The translations under genes were made by a program, and so were the position numbers. A DNA stretch of 20,032 bases. It comes from an uncultured Prevotellaceae bacterium (lineage in GTDB: Bacteria > Bacteroidota > Bacteroidia > Bacteroidales > Bacteroidaceae). The notes below the pieces were generated by a model. The model saw nothing but the letters and a program-made list of their open reading frames with translations. It did no database searches and was not told the DNA's origin. How positions within the stretch are numbered: the stretch's first letter is position 1; each line of letters opens with the position of its first letter. The stretch lies in NCBI GenBank assembly GCA_937898415.1, contig CALDLA010000162.1, positions 1 to 20,032 of the forward strand, written 5' to 3'. Shown here piece by piece: positions 1 to 7,158 of this stretch.

Positions 1-3000
1 CGACCTTGCGGCCATTAACGATGTACAGTCCCTTGCGGGTGGGCTTGCCGTCGAGCCTGCGACCGTCGAGCGTGAACCACTCCGCGCTCCCCTCCCATGC
101 AGGGGAGGGGTCGGGGGTGGGGTCGGTAATCTCCACGATGCCCGTTTCCCCGTCACCGAAATTCAAATTGAAGCCCGTCAACTGGCGGGCGAGGGCGGCG
201 CCGGAGCCAATCTTGAAGTAGGCGCGGAAGGGGTTGATGGTCACGCCGCCGTTCAAGCCGCTGGGGTAATAGAGGGTGTTACCCGCGCCGAGGAAGAGGA
301 TGCTCTGGTCCTCGGTGTTGACGGTCTTCTGGTCGTAGGTGCCGATGAAGCGGACCTGTGTGTCGCCGCCTGCCTGGTTGTCATAGCTGTGGGTGGTGGC
401 GTCGATGGTCACGCCCTGGAACACGGGGTTCTCAGTGTACTCGCCCTCGGTGCCGCCGTCCCACTTCACGATGTAGGGTGTGCCGGCTGCTATCGCCGTG
501 GTTGCGTTCTTGAAGTTCAGCGTGAGGGTGGTGCCGGTGATGCTGGCGTCGTTGAGCTCGCGCACCGTGGCGCCCTTCAGCGGACAGCCGTCGGCCTCGA
601 TGTTGGCGATGGCGAACGGCAGGACGAGCGTGTTCCATGCGCCGTCCTTCCAGAGCTTGCGGCCTGCAAGGGTGACATTGTATGTTTGGTCGTTGAACTT
701 ACTGATGATGGCCGTGTTGTCGGCATCGTCGGCAAGGAAGAGCATGCTATTGCTATAGGGCCGCAGCGTCTTGCCGTTGATGGCTGAAGCATTGACTGTG
801 CCGCTCTCATAGATGTCGCCTTCGGCGTTGATGAAGGCCTTGCCTTCGGCGATGGAGAGGGTGCCTGTGACATTGTAACGGTCTGTATAGATGTAGTCGG
901 TGGGGTTCGTCCAGCCGAGTTTGATATTGCCATAAATGGCATTAATGCCGCCGTATTTGGCGGTCACTTGGCCGCCATTGATGGTTACACCGGAAGGGGC
1001 ATCGATGTTGCCGGCGGTCACTTGGCCGCCATTGATGGTTACAGAGGACTCATTATTAGAATAGATGTCGGCGTATACTTGGCCGCCATTGATGGTTACA
1101 GAGCCATTATCAATGTAGATGTCGGAAACGTAAATTCCGTTGACCGTCACCTTGCCGCCGTTGATGGTGATGCTGCTGCCTTCGGCATAGATGCCGCAGG
1201 CAGCAGAGGAATCGAAATGACTGGCAATCACATGGAGTTGGCCTTGGCTCTCGCCAGTGCTCTGGGCGTAGATGCTGAAGGAGGGGCCTTTGACATGGAT
1301 GCCGTGGCCGTGGATGGGATTTTCCTCACAGCCGACATTCATCACGGCATTGTCCTTCAGGATGAGATGCACGTCGCCGTTGATGGTGATGGCCTGGCCA
1401 TAGTCGTGCGTGCCGTCGGCCACATACCAGCCTGTGCCGAGCGTGGTCTGGCCGTCAAAGATGGTGTATTGTGTACACAACTGCCGTTGTCCATTCTCGT
1501 CGATGTAGGGAACGCTGCCCTCGATGTAGGGATACAGCGTCTTCCCGTCAATGGCGTAGGCTTGGTCCACTTGGGCAATGATGCCGCTGTATGTTTGGCC
1601 GGCCTCGTCGATGAAGGTCTTGCCTTCGGCTACTACTGCTACGGTGCCGCCGTAGGTGCTGATGCTGCTGGCGGTGATGCGGTCGGCGGGGCGGGTCCAG
1701 CCGAGGGTGAGGGCGGTGCCGCCTGTGGCCGAGGCGTAGATGCCGATGGCGTTGGTGCCGGTGGCGGTGGCGGTGAGCTGTCCGCCGAGGATGCTGTGCC
1801 TTGTGCCTAAGATGGCGTAGGCGTTATTGCTGTTGGCGGAGATGGTGAGGGTGCCGCCCCGGAGGGTGACGTCGGCGACGATGCCTCTCACCAAGGAGCC
1901 GCTGGTGGTGATGCTGACGTTGCCGCTATGCTGCTCGTATTTGTACACATTGATGCCATCCGATTTGCCGTTGTAGCGGAGGGTGCCGGCGGTGGCGGCG
2001 TCGAGGCTTTGGCCGTAGATGGTGAGGTAGGAGCCTCCATAGATGCCCCACATGTTGCCGTTGAGGGTCATGGTCTTGCCGTCGGCGAGGATGAGGGTGA
2101 TGTTGCCGGTGGGCCGGATTCGGTTGGCGTAGGCGATGTCAGTGCCGACGTAGTAGATGCCGGCGTCGAGGCATACGTAGCCATTTTCATCCACGGCCTC
2201 ATGTCCGTCGAGGGCGATGGCGTCATACGTCCGGGTGGTGCCGGCGGCTGTCATGTAGCTGACTACGTGCTGCTGTCCGTCGCTGCGGAGGGTTTCGGTA
2301 TCGACGTTCACGGTCACGTTGGCATCGGGCATGGTGAGTGTGGTGCCGCTGAGGGTGCCTGCGCTGGCGGTGTAGCCGTACTGGTAGCCGAGGGGTGCGC
2401 CGGTGCTGCTGAGGGTGAGGCTGACTACATCGCCGCTGCCGGCATAGAGCACATCCACTACATTATTATTATATAGGATTCCGGCGATGAAGGTGTCGCT
2501 GTCGGCGCTGGCCTTGTAGGCAGTGATGCCGCTTGTGGCGTAGTGGGTGGCCACGCCGGCGTGGGCCACGGTCACGTCGGTGCCGGCGGTGACGGTGTGG
2601 CGGGCATTGCCCTGGGCGTTGCCCAGTGTGGCGGTGTAGTAGCAGTTGGTGATGTCGGTTTCCCCATTGTCATTGGTGGCGCTGTAGCGGCAGAAGGTGG
2701 CGCTGTTGTCCGTAGCCATGTTCTCATCGGTGGCAGGGTCAACGAGGCAGTTAGTAATCTCGACGGTCTTGCTGAAGCCCTTCCATCCCACGAAGCTGCC
2801 GTTGCCGCTGCCTACGTTGCCCTGCTTGAGCACCTTGCCGCTGAAGAGGCATCCGTAGAAGGCGATGGTATACTTACTGTCTCGGCTCCATCCCACGAAG
2901 CCGCTGCCGCTGCCGGTGCAGGTGACGATGGCGCTGCTGACGCAGTCGGTGAAGGTGACGGCGTGCTCGCAGAGGCCCACGAAGCCGCCCGCGCGGTCGC

Positions 3001-4594
3001 TGGCAGCATTGACGGTCACAGTGCTCACGCAGTGCTCCACGGTGACGCCGCCGAAGAGGTGGCCGATGAGTCCGCCCGTGCCTTTGTCACCGCTGGTGTC
3101 ATAGCCGTTGTAGATGCTGCCCGCGATGGTGAGGCTGCGGAAGATGGCGGCGCCCGTCACGTTGGGGAAGGGCGCGACGAACTGCTGGTTGACGGGCTCG
3201 GAGGCTGTGCCATACTGCACGGTGAGCGTGTGGCCTGCGCCGTCGAACGTGCCCTGGAACTGGGTGGTGCTGCTGCCCATGCGTGTGACGGGGGCCTCCG
3301 GGGTGCCGATGTCGCCGGCCAGCACTATCGTCTTGCCGCTGAACGTCTCGCCGGCCTCCAGCATGTCGCAGAAGGCATCCCAGCCGTCGGCGTATCTGAT
3401 GGTGTACTCGTTGGTGCCGCTTTCCGTGACGGCAGCTGTTGGGCGCAGCATCAGTCCGTTGAGCGCCGACGGGTCGCCGACGGTGCCGTTGAAGGAGGCT
3501 GAGGGGAAGCCGCCGCCGTAGAGCTTCTGCCCGTCGGCAATCTTCACATAAAAGTCTTCTTCCAACGTGAAGCCGCTGGCCGTGATGTAGTCGGTGGCAG
3601 AGGTCCAGCCCAGCGTGATGTCGCCAAATATGCTCCTGATGCCGCCGCTGCTGGCGGTCACCTGGCCGCCCGTGATGCTCACTGAATAACCTCTGATGCC
3701 ATAATTATTGCCGCTGGCGCTCACCGTACCGCCAGTGATATTCATGGCCTTGGCAGCAAGCAGTCCGCACTGTTTACCCGAGCTGCTGACGGTGCCGCCG
3801 CTGATGGTGATGGCTCCATTACCTGTTCTGATGCCGTAGCCTGCCCCGCTCGTGGTGAGCGAGCCGCCGCTGATGCTGACATCGTTCGTGGCATGTAATC
3901 CATAAGAGGAGCCGCTCAGCGTGACGGCGCAGCCCGTCTGCGTGTAGTTGTAAACATTTATGGCTCTATAGCTCGCCGAGACATTGAGCGTGCCCTCGCC
4001 GCTGACGGTGAGCGCGGAGCCTGAAAAGCCATACTGGTCGGAAGTACTGACGGTGAGCGTCGCGCCGCTGGCAATGGTGATGTGGGTGTCGCCGTGGAGA
4101 TTCACGGTGTGGCCGAGGGTAAGGTCGCTCTCCACCTTGTACCATCCGCCAGCCAGGTGGAAATCATCGTCCGCCGTCAGCGCCACGGCCGAAGCCTCGT
4201 CCGCTCCGCCGACTTTATCGAAGACGATGTACACGGTGATGGTCGGCGTTTCAGAGCCTTCATACGAATTAATAAGTAAACTCCACTTGAAATTATCATC
4301 TTGGCTCAGCAAAATGCTTAGCCCATCTGTAGCTTCATAAGTAACGCTCGACACGACATAGCCTGTCTCGGGCGTGATGGTCAAACCGTCGGCATCCGGA
4401 ATAGTGCAAAATATGGTCTGGCCGTTCGTGACGGAGCCATCATCGTACTCGACCGTGCCCCCGCTGCTGATGTCGAACGTGACGTAGCACGGTTTTTGCG
4501 CCCCCGCCGTCTGCGCTCCTGCGAAGGCCATGATTACTGTGAGCAGCATGGCGGCCGCCCGTGAAATGAATGAGTTTGTTTGATGTTGTTTCAT
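1..4594 (-). CDS. Large secreted beta-helix/GLUG surface protein (protein A), C-terminal end cut by window edge
   Basis: I read this frame through without a stop from ATG 4594-4592 to base 1 (1531 codons); the last visible codons encode NGRKV, so only a few residues are missing. A signal peptide (about residues 1-32, SRAAAMLL core, cleavage near AGAQ) begins it. Residues ~165-365 and ~775-1250 are short repeats of the ITISGGxV type, as in right-handed beta-helix or Cthe_2159-like carbohydrate-binding domains. Each helix stretch is closed by an LGWT motif (three copies). Residues ~398-665 are a GLUG-like module (FDGAGHTL, GGLIGH, GGFVG). Residues ~1308-1531 form the C-terminal module shared with the proteins at 4984-7146 and 8953-18417 (WNTLVLPF, PYIVKW, NTLYYP, WFTLDGRR, KGLYI). 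It has its own promoter. A surface adhesin or glycan-binding role is inferred. Confidence 0.9.
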   Translation of the reverse strand, partial: MKQHQTNSFISRAAAMLLTVIMAFAGAQTAGAQKPCYVTFDISSGGTVEYDDGSVTNGQTIFCTIPDADGLTITPETGYVVSSVTYEATDGLSILLSQDDNFKWSLLINSYEGSETPTITVYIVFDKVGGADEASAVALTADDDFHLAGGWYKVESDLTLGHTVNLHGDTHITIASGATLTVSTSDQYGFSGSALTVSGEGTLNVSASYRAINVYNYTQTGCAVTLSGSSYGLHATNDVSISGGSLTTSGAGYGIRTGNGAITISGGTVSSSGKQCGLLAAKAMNITGGTVSASGNNYGIRGYSVSITGGQVTASSGGIRSIFGDITLGWTSATDYITASGFTLEEDFYVKIADGQKLYGGGFPSASFNGTVGDPSALNGLMLRPTAAVTESGTNEYTIRYADGWDAFCDMLEAGETFSGKTIVLAGDIGTPEAPVTRMGSSTTQFQGTFDGAGHTLTVQYGTASEPVNQQFVAPFPNVTGAAIFRSLTIAGSIYNGYDTSGDKGTGGLIGHLFGGVTVEHCVSTVTVNAASDRAGGFVGLCEHAVTFTDCVSSAIVTCTGSGSGFVGWSRDSKYTIAFYGCLFSGKVLKQGNVGSGNGSFVGWKGFSKTVEITNCLVDPATDENMATDNSATFCRYSATNDNGETDITNCYYTATLGNAQGNARHTVTAGTDVTVAHAGVATHYATSGITAYKASADSDTFIAGILYNNNVVDVLYAGSGDVVSLTLSSTGAPLGYQYGYTASAGTLSGTTLTMPDANVTVNVDTETLRSDGQQHVVSYMTAAGTTRTYDAIALDGHEAVDENGYVCLDAGIYYVGTDIAYANRIRPTGNITLILADGKTMTLNGNMWGIYGGSYLTIYGQSLDAATAGTLRYNGKSDGINVYKYEQHSGNVSITTSGSLVRGIVADVTLRGGTLTISANSNNAYAILGTRHSILGGQLTATATGTNAIGIYASATGGTALTLGWTRPADRITASSISTYGGTVAVVAEGKTFIDEAGQTYSGIIAQVDQAYAIDGKTLYPYIEGSVPYIDENGQRQLCTQYTIFDGQTTLGTGWYVADGTHDYGQAITINGDVHLILKDNAVMNVGCEENPIHGHGIHVKGPSFSIYAQSTGESQGQLHVIASHFDSSAACGIYAEGSSITINGGKVTVNGIYVSDIYIDNGSVTINGGQVYADIYSNNESSVTINGGQVTAGNIDAPSGVTINGGQVTAKYGGINAIYGNIKLGWTNPTDYIYTDRYNVTGTLSIAEGKAFINAEGDIYESGTVNASAINGKTLRPYSNSMLFLADDADNTAIISKFNDQTYNVTLAGRKLWKDGAWNTLVLPFAIANIEADGCPLKGATVRELNDASITGTTLTLNFKNATTAIAAGTPYIVKWDGGTEGEYTENPVFQGVTIDATTHSYDNQAGGDTQVRFIGTYDQKTVNTEDQSILFLGAGNTLYYPSGLNGGVTINPFRAYFKIGSGAALARQLTGFNLNFGDGETGIVEITDPTPDPSPAWEGSAEWFTLDGRRLDGKPTRKGLYIVNGRKV
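86..129. repeat. GC-rich palindromic repeat inside the coding sequence of protein A
   Basis: The arms cccctccc (89-96) and gggagggg (103-110) form a hairpin, followed by G-rich sequence ending ggtggggtcggtaa. Nearly the same ~40 bases occur between genes at 19888-19930. Here the repeat is read in frame as TDPTPDPSPAWEGSA, just before the conserved WFTLDGRR stretch. It resembles palindromic repeats that have entered coding regions in other bacteria. Confidence 0.8.
967..1100 (-). repeat. Three near-identical 23-bp repeats encoding beta-helix rungs in protein A
   Basis: The same 23 bases, starting cttggccgccattgatgg, begin at 967, 1021 and 1078. They are 54 and 57 bases apart, so the frame is kept and each period adds 18 or 19 residues. 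A more diverged copy lies near 1145. On the minus strand they read SVTINGGQV, a typical rung of a right-handed beta-helix. The spacing fits protein structure and not a CRISPR array. Confidence 0.8.
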
Positions 4595-4651
4595 ATACTT
4601 CGATATTTTTAATGTTCTCGGATTTCGGCTGCAAGGCTGCGATTAAGCGAG

Positions 4652-4719
4652 GGCCATCAAGCTTGCTTGAATGGCCGAACCGATGGAGCAGTGAGCGCCA
4701 TCAAGCTCGCTTGAATGGC
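4652..4719 (-). repeat. Two direct copies of a small palindrome in the leader of protein A
   Basis: The 23-base sequence beginning gccatcaagct and ending ttgaatggc occurs at 4653-4675 and 4697-4719 with one clear difference. Each copy folds on itself (gccat-caagc against gcttg-aatggc, one bulged base). Both lie between the predicted promoter (4777-4785) and the start codon (4594), so they would form two stem-loops in an untranslated leader of about 175 bases. Their function is unknown; mRNA stability or control of translation is possible. Confidence 0.6.
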
Positions 4720-4776
4720 CGAGTCGTGACAGAGGTCGGCATAGCCAACGTGAGCAGGCTCGCACGCTTTTCGCGT

Positions 4777-4785
4777 GCAAAATTA
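4777..4785 (-). promoter_or_regulatory. Predicted -7 box for protein A gene
   Basis: The minus strand reads TAATTTTGC, matching the Bacteroidetes TAnnTTTG -7 consensus. Transcription would start near 4770. I see no good TTTG -33 box at the usual distance, because that place is taken by the hairpin at 4788-4825. Confidence 0.6.
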
Positions 4786-4787
4786 CG

Positions 4788-4825
4788 AAAAATCCGCGAA
4801 ACGTCGGTGCGTTTCGCGGATTTTT
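4788..4825. terminator. 16-bp stem hairpin, probable bidirectional terminator, joined to a promoter
   Basis: The arms aaaaatccgcgaaacg (4788-4803) and cgtttcgcggattttt (4810-4825) are perfectly complementary around the six-base loop tcggtg. A and T runs flank the stem, so it could stop transcription in both directions. It lies after the protein B gene and three bases upstream of the -7 box of the protein A gene. A near copy with the same arrangement is at 8788-8825. Confidence 0.7.
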
Positions 4826-4831
4826 TTCGTT

Positions 4832-4863
4832 GGGGGTGGGGGGGAATCACGGGAATCACGGGG
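4832..4863 (+). other. G-run cluster with quadruplex potential
   Basis: The plus strand holds runs of 5, 7, 3 and 4 G separated by t, aatcac and aatcac. This fits a four-tract G-quadruplex pattern. The plus strand is the template strand for all genes here. The cluster sits between the protein B gene and the promoter of the protein A gene. Confidence 0.5.
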
Positions 4864-4965
4864 TCGGTTCTACTGATCATTCGCCAGCTCTCAAGACTGA
4901 CAGGTGTTTCTTTTGGAGTCATTCAGAAACTTCAAAAATGATCAGGAGAACCGACCCCATGATTC
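4853..4965. repeat. 29-bp imperfect inverted repeat with 55-base loop after the protein B gene
   Basis: Bases 4853-4881 and 4937-4965 are inverted copies matching at 27 of 29 positions by eye. One mismatch becomes a G-U pair in a minus-strand transcript. A smaller hairpin (gtttct 4906-4911, agaaac 4925-4930) lies inside the loop. The right arm begins about 19 bases after the protein B stop codon, so the element would be the 3' end of that mRNA. It may be a terminator, an mRNA-stabilising stem or a small non-coding palindromic repeat. Confidence 0.7.
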
Positions 4966-4983
4966 AGTAATACAAGCCTGCTT

Positions 4984-7146
4984 TTAGCGTACCACCTTGC
5001 GGCCGTTCTTGATGTAGAGACCCTTATGCATGGGCTTCTCCACCTTCACGCCGCTGACGGTGTACCAGGAGCCGGCCTCATTATCAAGCGGCGAAGCCGG
5101 GCGGAAAATTGAATGATCAATTGAAATGATGCCCTGGGTGTCGGTGCTGCCGAAGAAGAGGCGTGCGCCATTAGCGATGTCACCGGCTGTGAGTTGGAAG
5201 TAGGCGCGGCAGGCACCGATTCGTGTACCCTCCGTAGGCCAGTACAGCGTATTATTTCCGCCCAAGAAGACGATGCTCCTGTTGTCGGCGTCGAAGCTCC
5301 GGGAGTCGTAGGAGCCGATGAATGAGATGGCACCGTCATGGCTCACGATATTATCGACAGGAGCAGCGTTGGCGATGGTCACGCCATAGAATATCGGGGC
5401 CTCGACGGGGTCGCCCGTAGTTTCCCACTTCACGATGTATGGTTTACCGGCCTTGATGCTTGTGGCACTCTTGAAATAGAGGTAGAGCATGCCAGTATTG
5501 GCATCTAAGCCCGTTTGTAGCGTGCCGCTCTCGTTGTCAAGCGTGCCGTCGGCAGTATACTTGCCGTCGGTGTCCAGCTCCATGACGGTGGCTCCGTCAA
5601 GGTGCGTGCCATTAAACTGATCCACGTCGAAGGGCAGGCAGAGCGTGTTCCATGCGCCGTCTTTGTAGAGGGTGCGGCCCTTCAGGGTGACGGTGCAGGG
5701 TTTGCCGTCGCCCGCAGCCGCCTCGATGGCAGAAGCATTGTCGGTGTTGTCTTGGAGGTCGAGAGGTGTGGTCTCAATCACCCGCACATAGGGCTTCTCG
5801 CTGGTGCTGCCCGAGGCCAGGTTGCTCCAAGTCGTTTTGTTGCTGCTTTCCTGGATGACGTAGTTTTCAGCTGTGCAGGTCACCGTGCCAGACAGAGCTA
5901 TGCCTTTATCGCCGGATTCGCCGAAGCTGCCGGAATTGGCATCTTCGCCGCCATCGCCGCCGTTGATGTTTACGGTTCCGCCATTGACGGTGAGCGAGCC
6001 GCTGACACCCGTACCGCCCTTGCCGCCCTTGCCGCCCTTGCCACTATTGCAGGATACACCGCCCCGGCCACCTTGGCCACCTGTAATGTTGACGGTTCCG
6101 CTCTTGACAATAAGCGAGCCGCTGACACCCGGAAGGCCTGGGCCGCCATCGCCGCCATCGCCGTTTTCTATATTGGATGTGCCGGCTTCTCCCGTAGTTC
6201 CCCTTATGTTGTTAAAGACCGTCAGTGTACCTGGCCCTTCCACCGTCAGCGTCGCACCGTTGGCGATGGTGATGCCACATAGGGCTGTCAGTGTTTTACC
6301 TTCGTTTATCTGGAACGTCACGTTGCCGGTGCCGCTGATGATGTCTGGAACGACCATGTCCTGCTCCGCTCTCACCCTGACATTATTGCCGGGCGGAAGC
6401 CGTATCGTATTTACTTCGATGATATAATCCTTCGATACACTGCCGTGGAAGGGGCTTTTGCCTGTGAATTCAACTCTGGCAGTGCCTGGGGCATCGTTAT
6501 CAGAATAGCTGACGGCATATTCTGTATCCTTGTTGAGCTGCCTGCCATTGCAGACTACCGTGGGTTCAGGACATATTGCAGAGCCAGTAAACTGATAACG
6601 GGTGTCCATCCCATCGATAATAGTGGTGGATTGGTCGATGAGGAAGATGTCCTGATCAGAGTAGGTGATGGTTATCTTGGAGAAAGCGCCTGCGCCGATG
6701 GTCTCGCTGAACGTGTGGGTGTTCTCCACCACATCACTCCCCCAGTTGGACCCCGTGATGACCGATTGGTCGCTGTTGGTGGTAAATAACTCGATGCTCC
6801 AAATGTAGTAGTTCTGCGTGCCACCGCCCACCGTGACGGTGACGTCGCCATCCACGCTGAGGGCGTTGCTGTTTTGGACGTAGATTTTCTTTTGTGAGCT
6901 GGCGAATGCTACGGTGATGCCATCTGCCAGAATGAAGCTGATGCTTTCGGTGCCGTCTGTCCACGACGAAGGATTGCAAGTGTAGTGTTGTTCACTATTG
7001 TCTTCCTCATAGAAGTAGCCCTGACACGTGGTGCCGCTCTGTGAACCGCTGAAGAGATATGTCTTGATGGTTTTGGCCCAGGCCGTGTTCGGCGTCCCTG
7101 CGAGGGCGCAGAGGGCGAGTAGAATGGTAAAGAGTTGATGTTTCAT
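4984..7146 (-). CDS. Secreted glycine-rich beta-helix protein with shared C-terminal module (protein B)
   Basis: This is a complete 720-residue protein. The signal peptide covers residues 1-24 (LFTILLALCALAG core, cleavage after AWA). Residues ~183-245 look like an Ig-type module (YQFTGSA, NKDTEYAVSYSDN, YIIEV). Residues ~290-420 are beta-helix-like (ITIANGATLTV, GTVNITGG, GTVNINGG). They are interrupted at ~329-342, ~357-380 and ~397-402 by Gly-rich stretches such as GGDGGDGGPGLPG and GKGGKGGKGGTG, each of the first two followed by VSGSL. Residues ~485-720 are the shared C-terminal module (WNTLCLPFDV, PYIVKW, NTLYWP, KGLYIKNGRKVV). The start lies 12 bases after the stop of the ATPase gene, so the two are probably co-transcribed. 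Binding of polysaccharide is possible but unproven. Confidence 0.92.
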   Translation of the reverse strand: MKHQLFTILLALCALAGTPNTAWAKTIKTYLFSGSQSGTTCQGYFYEEDNSEQHYTCNPSSWTDGTESISFILADGITVAFASSQKKIYVQNSNALSVDGDVTVTVGGGTQNYYIWSIELFTTNSDQSVITGSNWGSDVVENTHTFSETIGAGAFSKITITYSDQDIFLIDQSTTIIDGMDTRYQFTGSAICPEPTVVCNGRQLNKDTEYAVSYSDNDAPGTARVEFTGKSPFHGSVSKDYIIEVNTIRLPPGNNVRVRAEQDMVVPDIISGTGNVTFQINEGKTLTALCGITIANGATLTVEGPGTLTVFNNIRGTTGEAGTSNIENGDGGDGGPGLPGVSGSLIVKSGTVNITGGQGGRGGVSCNSGKGGKGGKGGTGVSGSLTVNGGTVNINGGDGGEDANSGSFGESGDKGIALSGTVTCTAENYVIQESSNKTTWSNLASGSTSEKPYVRVIETTPLDLQDNTDNASAIEAAAGDGKPCTVTLKGRTLYKDGAWNTLCLPFDVDQFNGTHLDGATVMELDTDGKYTADGTLDNESGTLQTGLDANTGMLYLYFKSATSIKAGKPYIVKWETTGDPVEAPIFYGVTIANAAPVDNIVSHDGAISFIGSYDSRSFDADNRSIVFLGGNNTLYWPTEGTRIGACRAYFQLTAGDIANGARLFFGSTDTQGIISIDHSIFRPASPLDNEAGSWYTVSGVKVEKPMHKGLYIKNGRKVVR

Positions 7147-7158
7147 ATTGCTGGTTGT

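Noticed and set aside
967..1100. Regularly spaced 23-bp repeats as a CRISPR array
   Set aside because: Only three copies, spacing of 54 and 57 bases that keeps the reading frame, and clear coding as beta-helix rungs.
389..3502. Plus-strand open frames opposite protein A
   Set aside because: They mirror the codon pattern of the minus-strand gene, which has a signal peptide, domains and a conserved tail. The plus frames have none of these.
4570..4941. Plus-strand open frame of 123 codons between genes B and A
   Set aside because: It crosses two stem-loops, a terminator-like hairpin and the G-run cluster, with no family resemblance and no promoter.
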